Of a stretch of 64,000 bases of DNA, positions 52,973 to 60,830 are shown in pieces. Under the pieces are notes generated by a model. It had not been told where the DNA came from, searched no databases, and saw only the letters and a program-made list of their open reading frames with translations. Position 1 is the stretch's first letter, and each line of letters opens with the position of its first letter. Position numbers and translations under genes: made by a program. Source of the stretch: Streptomyces sp. Z26 (GTDB lineage: Bacteria; Actinomycetota; Actinomycetes; Streptomycetales; Streptomycetaceae); contig NZ_RCHV01000002.1 of the NCBI RefSeq assembly GCF_003665095.1, positions 1,373,501 through 1,437,500 on the forward strand, in the 5' to 3' direction.

Positions 52973-53518
52973 ATGAGTCAGACCGTGGGCTACGCGCCCG
53001 GAGCGTACGACCTGTTCCACGTGGGGCACCTCAACCTGCTGCGGCACGCCCGCGACCGCTGCGACTACCTGGTCGCGGGCGTCGTCTCGGACGAGATGGC
53101 CGCGCGCGCCAAGGGGCGGCCGCCGGTGGTGCCGCTGGTGGAGCGGCTGGAGATCGTCCGCAGCATCCGCTTCGTGGACGCCGCGTTCGTGGAGACCGTG
53201 CCGGACAAGCTGGAGACCTGGCAGCAGGTCCGTTTCGACGTGCTGTTCAAGGGCGACGACTGGCGGGGCACCCCGAAGGGCGACAAGCTGGAGGCGGACT
53301 TCCGCACGGTGGGCGTGGAGGTCGTCTACTTCCCGTACACGGTGCACACGTCCAGCACCCAACTGCGGCGCGCCCTCGACGCGTTGACCGGCCCGGTGCC
53401 GGGGGCGGCGGCGCCCGCGACGGGCACGGCGGGGGGCGGTACGGGTACGGCGGGGGGCGGCACCGGCGGCGGGCCCGGCACGCAGGTCACGCCGCTCGCG
53501 GGGCGGACAGCTCCCTGA
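52973..53518 (+). CDS. Cytidylyltransferase (glycerol-3-phosphate/ethanolamine-phosphate type)
   Basis: A 181-residue nucleotidyltransferase with GAYDLFHVGHLNLLRHAR (the HxGH CTP site), VSDEMAARAKGRPP, LFKGDDWRGTP and HTSSTQLRR (ISTSxxI-type motif). It makes a CDP-activated alcohol such as CDP-glycerol. The last 45 residues are Gly/Thr-rich and unlike the family. It faces a CDP-alcohol transferase gene on the other strand, and their 3' ends overlap by 32 bases. Confidence 0.88.
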   Translation: MSQTVGYAPGAYDLFHVGHLNLLRHARDRCDYLVAGVVSDEMAARAKGRPPVVPLVERLEIVRSIRFVDAAFVETVPDKLETWQQVRFDVLFKGDDWRGTPKGDKLEADFRTVGVEVVYFPYTVHTSSTQLRRALDALTGPVPGAAAPATGTAGGGTGTAGGGTGGGPGTQVTPLAGRTAP

Positions 53519-54212
53519 ACCACTTGGCCAGGAACGCCACCAGGAACACGGCGTGCGCGGCGAAGAAGGCCGTGTAGCCGCCGAGGAACAGCCGTTCGCT
53601 GCCCAGCAGCAGGAACACCCCGCAGAACACGCCGTAGTCGACGGGCAGCAGCGCCAGCGCGCGGACGAGCGACGGGGCGGGCGGGGCGGCGCCCGGCGCG
53701 GGGCGCGGGCGGAGCTTGTCGGTGAGCAGGCCGCCGAAGAAGATCAGCACGGCGGCGAGTTGGAACGCCAGCGGCAGCAACAGCCAGCCGTCGCCCGGCA
53801 GTTCGTGGAACCGGTGGAAGGAGATCAGCACCGCCGCGTGCAGCGCCGTGATCTTCGCGCAGTCCACGACGTGGTCCAGCCACTCCCCCGCCGCGCTGCT
53901 GTCGCCGCGCAGCCGCGCCAACTGCCCGTCCGCCGAGTCGAAGGCGAAGCCGACGGCCAGCGCCGCGTACACGCACACCGCCAGCGTCCACGACGGCCGC
54001 ACCGTCGCCAGCGCGCCGACACCGGCCGCGCTGAACGCGGCGCTGACCAGCGTCACCTGGTTCGGCGTGAGCCCCGACCGGTACGCGGCGGCGGCCAGTA
54101 CGCGCCCCACGGGCCGGTTGACGAAGCGCGAGTAGAGCGACACGCCCTTCGCCGTCTTCTGCGCGTCGCGCAACGCGCGCAGCGCCGTGCCGAAGTCGTC
54201 GCGATCCGTCAC
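53487..54212 (-). CDS. CDP-alcohol phosphatidyltransferase family protein
   Basis: A 241-residue membrane enzyme with about six helices and the full signature DSADGQLARLRG plus EWLDHVVD (D-x2-DG-x2-AR-x8-G-x3-D-x3-D). It transfers a phospho-alcohol from a CDP-alcohol to an acceptor alcohol. With the neighbouring cytidylyltransferase it may build a phospholipid or a phosphodiester decoration of the glycopolymer. GTG start at 54212. Confidence 0.9.
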   Translation of the reverse strand: MTDRDDFGTALRALRDAQKTAKGVSLYSRFVNRPVGRVLAAAAYRSGLTPNQVTLVSAAFSAAGVGALATVRPSWTLAVCVYAALAVGFAFDSADGQLARLRGDSSAAGEWLDHVVDCAKITALHAAVLISFHRFHELPGDGWLLLPLAFQLAAVLIFFGGLLTDKLRPRPAPGAAPPAPSLVRALALLPVDYGVFCGVFLLLGSERLFLGGYTAFFAAHAVFLVAFLAKWFRELSAPRAA

Positions 54213-54452
54213 AAGCCCCCCAACTCTCCGCCCCGGTCCGGCGGAATGATCCCACAGATGCCGCGCCCCGGCCGTACCCCGCCCGCACACACCCCGCCGT
54301 ACGCCGCGCCCGTACGGCCCGCCCGTACACCGCGCCCCCACGCCCCTGACCACGGCCCGCGCGTACGGGGTCCGCCCCCGCCGCGGGGCCGTGCCGGGCA
54401 GCGGTAGGGTTCGAGGCTCGTACGGGTGTGGCAGGACGCGGGAGGCCCCAGG

Positions 54453-55421
54453 ATGAGAGCCCGGATGCTGGCGGCGACGACGACCACGGCGGTCCTCGGC
54501 GCCACCCTGTCGGGATGCGTCACCGTGCACGGCGAGGACGCGGTGGTCCCGGCGATCGGCAAGGGCGAGGCCGCGCGGGTCCTCGACGAGTTCACCGCCG
54601 TGAACAACCGGTCCAACAGGACGTACGACCCCGCGCTCAACGCCACCGTAGAGGCGGGCGCGCTCGGCGCGATCGACCAGGCCGGGCTGAAGGCGCGCAA
54701 GAAGGCGTCCCCCGGCGGCAACGCCGACATGAAGCCGCTGGAGCTGACCGACGCGCGGTTCCTCATCCCCGAACAGGCGGGCTGGCCCAAGTCGTTCGTC
54801 GCCGACACCGCCAGCAACCGCGGCAGCGGCGGGCGTTGGCACCTGGTCTTCCAGCGCGCCGACGCGGACGCCAAGTGGAAGGCCGTGTACCTGGCGGTGC
54901 TCGACCCGGAGAAGACCCCGGAGATCGTCGTGGACGAGGACGGCCACGCCGAGCCCGTACCGACCTCCGACGGCGAGGACCTGACCGTCGGCCCCGACGA
55001 GGTCGGCAAGGCGTACGCCCGCTACCTCCAGCGCGGCGACGGCGACTTCACCGACGGCGCGCACACCAGCGAGTGGCGGGAGAAGCGCGCCGAGACCGCC
55101 GAGAAGCCGGGCGTACGTACCGAGTGGGCCGACCAGGGCGCCGAGCCGCCGCAGTTCACGCCGTTCGGGCTGCGGACCGAGGACGGGGGCGCGCTGGTGT
55201 ACTTCGCGACGCACCACCACATGAAGCAGACCGTCGCCGAGGGCTACACCCCGCAGGTCAAGGACCCGTACGTGAAGGCCCTGATGACGGGCACGCCGAA
55301 GAAGTCCCTCACGTACGTACGGGTCTCCGAGCAGGCCGTGACGGTGCCCGCGAAGAAGCGGGGCGGCGACATCACGTTCCTCAGCCGCATCACCGGCCTC
55401 ACGACGGTCCGGGCGGAGTAG
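54453..55421 (+). CDS. Lipoprotein of unknown function
   Basis: A 322-residue exported lipoprotein: basic start, hydrophobic signal and lipobox ATLSGC (Cys about residue 22), then a soluble domain with repeated strands and a central FQRADADAKWKAVYLAVLDPEKTPEI. A GGGAGG site supports ATG 54453. I do not recognise the family; the order of strands resembles proteins with repeated NTF2-like units. It follows the polysaccharide cluster and ends at a strong terminator. Confidence 0.75.
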   Translation: MRARMLAATTTTAVLGATLSGCVTVHGEDAVVPAIGKGEAARVLDEFTAVNNRSNRTYDPALNATVEAGALGAIDQAGLKARKKASPGGNADMKPLELTDARFLIPEQAGWPKSFVADTASNRGSGGRWHLVFQRADADAKWKAVYLAVLDPEKTPEIVVDEDGHAEPVPTSDGEDLTVGPDEVGKAYARYLQRGDGDFTDGAHTSEWREKRAETAEKPGVRTEWADQGAEPPQFTPFGLRTEDGGALVYFATHHHMKQTVAEGYTPQVKDPYVKALMTGTPKKSLTYVRVSEQAVTVPAKKRGGDITFLSRITGLTTVRAE

Positions 55422-55451
55422 TCGTCACGGGCGTCGCGCGCCCGTGACGAC
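55421..55451. terminator. Strong bidirectional terminator
   Basis: GTCGTCACGGGCG and its exact complement form a 13-bp stem with a TCGCG loop, beginning on the last base of the lipoprotein stop codon and 30 bases from the convergent SDR stop. Confidence 0.85.
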
Positions 55452-55481
55452 CCGGCGGTGTCGCGCGGGACGCGGCGGCCG

Positions 55482-56396
55482 TCACGGCAGCGGCACGCCG
55501 CCCGTCGCGTTGACGATCTCGCCCGTGATGTAGCTGGCCTCCGGCGAGGCGAGGAAGACGTACGCGGGCGCCATCTCCGCGGGCTGCGCCGCCCGCCCCA
55601 GCGGCGACTGCTTGCCGAACGACGCCGTGTCCGGCAGCGTCGCCGGGATCAGCGGCGTCCACACCGGGCCGGGCGCGACCGCGTTGACCCGTACGCCGCG
55701 CCGCGCCAGGTCCTGCGCCAGCCCCTGCGTGAACGTGGCGATGGCGCCCTTCGTGGCCGCGTAGTCCAGCAGGTGCGGGCTGGGCTTGTACGCCTGCACG
55801 GACGTGGTGTTGACGATCGCGGCGCCCTCGGGGAGGTGCGGCAGCGCGTACTTGCAGAACCAGAACAGCGCGTACACGTTCGTCCGCATCACCCGGTCGA
55901 ACTGCTCGGTCGTGATGCCCTCCAGCACGTCGGGCTGCGACATCTGGTACGCGGCGTTGTTGACGAGCACGTCGATCCGCCCGAACTCCGCCACCGCCCG
56001 GTCCACCACCCGGCGGCACTCCGACTCCTCCCGCACGTCGCACGCGAGCGGCACCGCGCGCCGCCCCGCGTCCTCCACGAGGCGCCGGGTCTCGCGGGCG
56101 TCCTGCTCCTCCTCGGGGAGGTGGGTGAAGAGGACGTCGGCGCCCTCGCGCGCGAAGGCGAGCGCGACGGCCCGGCCGATGCCGGAGTCACCGCCCGTGA
56201 TCACGCACGCCCGGTCGCGCAGCCGCCCGCTGCCCCGGTACGTGTCCTCGCCGTGGTCGGGCCGGGGCCGCATCGCGTCCGTACGGCCCGGATGCGGCTG
56301 GTCCTGCTGCGGGAAGTCGGGTTCGGGGTGCAGGTGGGCCGGGTTCCGTACGGTCCCGTCGCCGTCGCCGTGCCCGTCGCTGTCGCCGTCGCTCAT
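55482..56396 (-). CDS. SDR-family oxidoreductase (YhdF/YhxC general-stress type)
   Basis: A 304-residue short-chain dehydrogenase with an N-terminal hydrophilic part (DGDSDGHGDGDG, HPEPDFPQQDQPHPG) typical of the subgroup, the cofactor site VITGGDSGIGRAVALAFAREGADV, NNAAYQ, the catalytic Ser in NTTSVQAY and YAATKGA, and PGPVWTPLIP. Homologues with this extension are annotated as general-stress or glucose dehydrogenases; true substrate unknown. ATG at 56396. Confidence 0.9.
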   Translation of the reverse strand: MSDGDSDGHGDGDGTVRNPAHLHPEPDFPQQDQPHPGRTDAMRPRPDHGEDTYRGSGRLRDRACVITGGDSGIGRAVALAFAREGADVLFTHLPEEEQDARETRRLVEDAGRRAVPLACDVREESECRRVVDRAVAEFGRIDVLVNNAAYQMSQPDVLEGITTEQFDRVMRTNVYALFWFCKYALPHLPEGAAIVNTTSVQAYKPSPHLLDYAATKGAIATFTQGLAQDLARRGVRVNAVAPGPVWTPLIPATLPDTASFGKQSPLGRAAQPAEMAPAYVFLASPEASYITGEIVNATGGVPLP

Positions 56397-56699
56397 GGTG
56401 CTCCGTCGCCTCCCGCCGTACTCGCGTCGCCGTGGCGTACGGGGCCCGGCACCGGCGGGAGCCCCCACGCTCCCGGCCGTCCGTCCGACCCCGTACGGAC
56501 GCGGCGGGTTCCCGCCGCGGGGGCACGCAAACGGGCCGGTACGCGGGCCGGTACGGGTGCCCGCGCGCCACCGGACGGCTACGCATGACGGGCCCCGCAC
56601 CGGGTACCGCGGGGCCGTGACCGCGGGAAACGGACGGCGGGCGGGCACCGGGCCCGCGGGTCCGACCCGTACGCGCGACGGAACGAGCACGGAGTGGCC
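56397..56699. other. Intergenic region between divergent SDR and DUF5709 genes
   Basis: 303 bases without a gene. It should contain both divergent promoters, but no clear -10/-35 pair was seen. It holds several gtacgg/ccgtac words and a bulged hairpin (about 56588-56617, GGCCCCGC against GCGGGGCC). Nothing else stands out. Confidence 0.5.
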
Positions 56700-57203
56700 A
56701 TGAGCGACGACGGACGGGCGGACGACGCCTACCAGCCCACCGGCGACAACGAGGAACAGGCGGACGCCGCGCCGCTCGACCTCCAGGACGCCCTCGACGA
56801 ACGCGACTACGACGAGCTGCTCGACGAGGGCTGGTCGCCGCCCGAGAAGCCGCTCGGCGCGAACAAGCCGGGCACCACGGCGGCCGAGCAGCGCGAGGGC
56901 GAGACGCTGGACGAGCGGCTGGAACAGGAGGTCCCGGACACGGCGGCGCCCGAGGGCGACGGCGTCGGCGACCTGCCCGGCGGCGAGGGCGAGCCCGTCG
57001 ACCCGGAGTCGGGCGCCGCGCGCGCGGGACGCCTCGTCGGGCCGGACGAGGGCGCGCACCCGGTGACCACCAAGGAGCTGGTCGCGGAGGACGAGGGTGT
57101 GGACGGCGGCGCGGCGGGCGCCGAGGAGGCCGCCGTGCACGTCGTCCCGGACGACGGGCTCCCGGACGACGGGCTCCCGCCGGAGGAGCCGCCGGAACGG
57201 TAG
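56700..57203 (+). CDS. DUF5709 acidic hydrophilic protein
   Basis: A 167-residue, very acidic, disorder-prone protein with DDAYQPTGD, LDLQDALDERDYDELLDEGWSPPEKP and REGETLDERLEQEVPD, the pattern of the actinobacterial DUF5709 family. Two short direct repeats (PDDGLPDDGLP) lie near the end. Such proteins accumulate under stress and occur beside general-stress SDRs, as here. ATG 56700 follows GGAG; a GTG at 56694 is possible. Confidence 0.85.
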   Translation: MSDDGRADDAYQPTGDNEEQADAAPLDLQDALDERDYDELLDEGWSPPEKPLGANKPGTTAAEQREGETLDERLEQEVPDTAAPEGDGVGDLPGGEGEPVDPESGAARAGRLVGPDEGAHPVTTKELVAEDEGVDGGAAGAEEAAVHVVPDDGLPDDGLPPEEPPER

Positions 57204-57318
57204 CGGGCGCCGGACACCCGGCGGGGCGGGCGGGTGCGCGGGGACGGCCGGGGCGGCGCTGTCAGTGCGCCGACGTACGCTTCCTCCCACCGCACACCGA
57301 CCGGGAGGATCAGAAGAG

Positions 57319-58827
57319 TTGACCGGCCTGCCTGCTTTTCCGCTGCCGTTCCAGGCGTCCCGTTCCCTGCCGTCCGTCGCGCCCCGGACGCTGCGGGAGC
57401 TCCAGATGACGCGGTGCAGCGCACACATCCGGGAGAAGCCGGGGTGGTTCGACAAGCGGCACGACGCCGGGATAGCCGCCCGGTGGGCCCGGGAGGCGAC
57501 CGCCCAGGGCCTCACCGAGGCGCAGGTCCGCTACGTCCTCGCCGAGCTGGCGCACTATGCCGCGCTGCGCGACGCCCGTACCGGCGTCGAGGTGGCCGCC
57601 GTCGACGGGGTGTGGCAGTCGGACACCCTGGTCGACGACGGGCTCCGGGCCCGGCTGCGCGAGGCGGTCCGGGTGCTGGAGGAGGTCCCCGAAGCGGAGC
57701 GGGACTGGCACCCCGGCTCCGACGGCCAGGTGCTGGACCTGGTCCATCCCTCGCTGTTCTGCCTGGTGAAGGACGTGAGCGCGGCCCCCGAGGGGGCCTG
57801 GCGGAACCCGACCGACCGGTACTCGAAGCACGAGTTCTCGGAGCGGTTCCAGTGGCTGCCCACCGACGTCGACGTGAGCGACGACGGCGACGTCGCCTTC
57901 CGCTCGTACGTCAACAACGTCCACCCCGAGGCCCATCGCGACCTGGCCGCCGTCCTGCCGGAGCTGTTCGCGCGCTTCCGCCCGCTGCTGGAGCGCGTGC
58001 TCACCGACCTGCGCCACCCGCGTCCCCCACGGATCGAGGCCGACCCCTACGGGTGGTACGACGCGAAGCCCGAGTATCCGCGCCAGTCCTCCCCGGACGA
58101 CAAGGCGGCCCACGCGGAAGCCCTCCGCGCATGGGGCGAGGCGTACGACGCGTGGTGGGAGAACCGCCGCCCGGTCCTCCCGGACGCCCCCGACTTCACC
58201 CCGCCCGAGCCGCCCGACGCGGCGGCGCGGGTCGACCTGCGCGGCCGCGGCCTCCAGGTCGTCGTGAAGCTCGCGAACATCCACCTCACCCCGGACAGGC
58301 CGGAGTACGCGGGTGGTTCCTGGCACGTCGAGGGGATGCTGAACGAGCGGATCGTCTCGACCGGCATCTACTACTGGGACAGCGAGAACACCACGGAGAG
58401 CCGCCTGGGCTTCCGTACGGCACTCGACGACCCGGACTACGAGCAGAACGACGACAACGGCCTGCGTGAGGTCTACGGCCTGGAGGACGAGGACGCGCTG
58501 AACCAGCTGCTGGGGTCGGCGCCGACCCCGGCGGGCCGCTGCCTGGCCTTCCCGAACGTCCTGCAACACCGCGTCAGTCCGTTCCGGCTCGCGGACCCCA
58601 CCCGGCCGGGGCACCGCAAGATCCTCGCGTTCTTCCTGATCGACCCGTCGCAGCGGATCGTCTCCACCTCCGACGTGCCCCCGCAGCAGCCGTGGTCCGG
58701 CACGTCGACCATGACCCTGGAGCAGGCGAAGGGGTACCGCGAGGAGCTGATGCGGGAGCGCAAGTTCTTCGTCGACGAGCACAACGAGCAGCTCTACGAG
58801 CGGGAGTTCTCCCTCTGCGAGCACTGA
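57319..58827 (+). CDS. DUF4246 protein, putative 2-oxoglutarate/Fe(II) oxygenase-like
   Basis: A 502-residue soluble protein. N-terminal helices include MTRCSAHIREKPGWFDKRHD; the C-terminal half has SWHVEGMLNERI (His336, Glu338), YYWDSENTTES, LQHRV (His417) and GHRKILAFFLIDP (Arg433), an HxE...H...R pattern like 2-oxoglutarate Fe(II) dioxygenases. DUF4246 proteins are better known in fungi. The TTG at 57319 is supported by GGGAGGA about 9 bases upstream. The substrate is unknown. It precedes the ThDP enzyme by 164 bases. Confidence 0.82.
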   Translation: MTGLPAFPLPFQASRSLPSVAPRTLRELQMTRCSAHIREKPGWFDKRHDAGIAARWAREATAQGLTEAQVRYVLAELAHYAALRDARTGVEVAAVDGVWQSDTLVDDGLRARLREAVRVLEEVPEAERDWHPGSDGQVLDLVHPSLFCLVKDVSAAPEGAWRNPTDRYSKHEFSERFQWLPTDVDVSDDGDVAFRSYVNNVHPEAHRDLAAVLPELFARFRPLLERVLTDLRHPRPPRIEADPYGWYDAKPEYPRQSSPDDKAAHAEALRAWGEAYDAWWENRRPVLPDAPDFTPPEPPDAAARVDLRGRGLQVVVKLANIHLTPDRPEYAGGSWHVEGMLNERIVSTGIYYWDSENTTESRLGFRTALDDPDYEQNDDNGLREVYGLEDEDALNQLLGSAPTPAGRCLAFPNVLQHRVSPFRLADPTRPGHRKILAFFLIDPSQRIVSTSDVPPQQPWSGTSTMTLEQAKGYREELMRERKFFVDEHNEQLYEREFSLCEH

Positions 58828-58991
58828 GAGCGCCGAGGGCCGCGCCCGCTTCGAGCAGGGGTGACGGCGCGCCCCGGGCCGACTCGGCCTCTCGTGGCCC
58901 CGGTCCGCAGGCGTCCGGGCGGCCGACCGGGGTAGACGGCTGACCGGCCCGCCCATCGGCGCGGCCGGACTCAGGAGAGGACACGATAAGC

Positions 58992-60677
58992 GTGAGCGAA
59001 GCCGAGCACCGGAAGCAGACCCCCGACGGAGCGGCCGAACTCCTGGTTCGCTGCCTGGAGAACGAGGGCGTCGAGGTGGTGTTCGGCGTACCCGGTGAGG
59101 AGAACATCCGTTTCACCAACGCCCTCGCCCGCTCGGAGAAGATCCGCTACGTCCTCACCCGGCACGAGCAGGCCGCGTCCTTCATGGCGGAGATGCACGG
59201 TCGGCTCACCGGCTCGGCGGGGGTGATGTCCGCGACGCTGGGGCCCGGCGCGATCAACCTGATGCTGGGCGTCGCCGACGCCATGACGAACAGCACGCCC
59301 GTCGTCGCGATCACCGCGCAGGTCGGCAAGGAGCGCAACTACAAGGAGTCCCACCAGTTCGTGGACCTGGTGAGCATGTTCGCCCCGGTCACGAAGTGGT
59401 CGGCGGGGGTCCCGGCCACCCGGGCCATCCCCGAGATGGTGCGGCGCGCGTTCAAGACGGCGGAGTCCGAGCGGCCCGGCGCCGTCTACCTCGCCGTGCC
59501 CGAGGACGTCGACGAGGCGGCGGACGGCTCGGACCTGCGCCCGCTGCGCAGGAACGTCGTGCAGCCCGAGGCACCGTCCCCGAAGCAGATCAAGCGGGCG
59601 GCGGAGCTGCTGCGGGAGGCCCGCCGGCCGGTGATCCTCGCCGGACACGGCGCGGCGCGCGGCGGCGCCGAGGAGTCTCTGGCGGCGTTCGCCACCGCAC
59701 TCGACGTGTCGGCGGCGACCACCTTCCACGGCAAGGGCGTCCTGCCCGACGACCACCCGTGCGCGACCGGCACGTTCGGCTTCATGCGGCGCGACTACAC
59801 CAACTTCGGGTTCGAGGAGGCCGACGTCGTCATCGCCGTCGGCTACGAGCTGCAGGAGTTCGACCCCTCCCGGATCAACCCGGACGGTGACAAGAAGATC
59901 GTCCACATCCACCGCGTCCCGGCGGAGGTGGACGACAGCTACTCGGTCGACGTCGGCATCATCGGCGACATCTCCGCCTCCCTCGACGCCCTCGCCACCG
60001 AACTCGACGGCCTGCGCTGGACCGTCGACGACGAGGACACCTCGGCCACCCGCACGCTGCTGGCCGAGGAACTGGAGCGGGGCGCCGCGGACGAGCGCTT
60101 CCCGCTCGCCCCGCAGCGCGTCGTCGCCGACACCCGCGCCGCGCTCGGTCGCGACGACGTCGTGCTGGTCGACACCGGCGCGCTGAAGATGTGGATGGCC
60201 CGGCTCTACCCGACGTACGCGCCGAACACCTGCCTCATCTCCAACGGCTTGTCCACCATGGGCTTCTCGCTGCCCGGCGCGCTCGCGGTCCAGCTCGCCA
60301 GGCCGCGGACGAAGGTGCTGGCGGCGGTCGGCGACGGCTCGTTCCTCATGCACTCCCAGGAGATCGAGACGGCGGTCCGCGAGAACATCCCGCTGACCGT
60401 GCTGATCTGGGAGGACAACGGCTACGGGCTCATCAGGTGGAAGATGGACCTGGAGGTCGGGGAAAACTCCAACACCGACTTCGGCAACCCGGACATCGTC
60501 CAGTACGCCCGCAGCTTCGGCGCGAAGGGCTACGACATCGAGTCCGCCGGGGACCTGCTGCCGACGCTCCGTGAGGCACTGGCGGACCCGGGCGTGTCGA
60601 TCATCAACTGCCCGGTGGACTACGCCGAGAACATGAACCTCATCGAGCACCTCGGGCACCTCGACTCGGCGCTCTGA
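58992..60677 (+). CDS. Acetolactate-synthase-like thiamine-diphosphate enzyme
   Basis: A 561-residue ThDP enzyme. The PYR domain has the catalytic Glu in RHEQAASFMAEMHGR; the central domain VILAGHGAARGG; the PP domain the cofactor motif GDGSFLMHSQEIETAVRENIPLTVLIWEDNGYG (GDG-x about 26-NN-type, here ending EDN). It resembles catabolic acetolactate synthases (AlsS) rather than the ilvB enzyme, since no FAD-domain signature or small subunit gene is present. GTG start with GGAGAGGACA upstream. Confidence 0.88.
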   Translation: MSEAEHRKQTPDGAAELLVRCLENEGVEVVFGVPGEENIRFTNALARSEKIRYVLTRHEQAASFMAEMHGRLTGSAGVMSATLGPGAINLMLGVADAMTNSTPVVAITAQVGKERNYKESHQFVDLVSMFAPVTKWSAGVPATRAIPEMVRRAFKTAESERPGAVYLAVPEDVDEAADGSDLRPLRRNVVQPEAPSPKQIKRAAELLREARRPVILAGHGAARGGAEESLAAFATALDVSAATTFHGKGVLPDDHPCATGTFGFMRRDYTNFGFEEADVVIAVGYELQEFDPSRINPDGDKKIVHIHRVPAEVDDSYSVDVGIIGDISASLDALATELDGLRWTVDDEDTSATRTLLAEELERGAADERFPLAPQRVVADTRAALGRDDVVLVDTGALKMWMARLYPTYAPNTCLISNGLSTMGFSLPGALAVQLARPRTKVLAAVGDGSFLMHSQEIETAVRENIPLTVLIWEDNGYGLIRWKMDLEVGENSNTDFGNPDIVQYARSFGAKGYDIESAGDLLPTLREALADPGVSIINCPVDYAENMNLIEHLGHLDSAL

Positions 60678-60687
60678 CCCGCCCGCG

Positions 60688-60715
60688 GCGCGGCCCGACC
60701 CCGTACGGGCCGCGC
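60688..60715 (+). terminator. Hairpin after the ThDP enzyme gene
   Basis: GCGCGGCCCG and CGGGCCGCGC form a 10-bp perfect stem with an 8-base loop, 10 bases after the stop codon. It suggests that the glutamate-synthase-like gene has its own promoter. Confidence 0.75.
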
Positions 60716-60830
60716 GGCGGCCCGCCCGCGCGCGCGATGCCCTCGGGCCCGCGGCATAGCGTGGCATTTCCACGGCGCGGGGTAGATGGCCGCCGTGAGG
60801 TTCGGCCGGTCGAGGAGAGGAACTCTTGTC

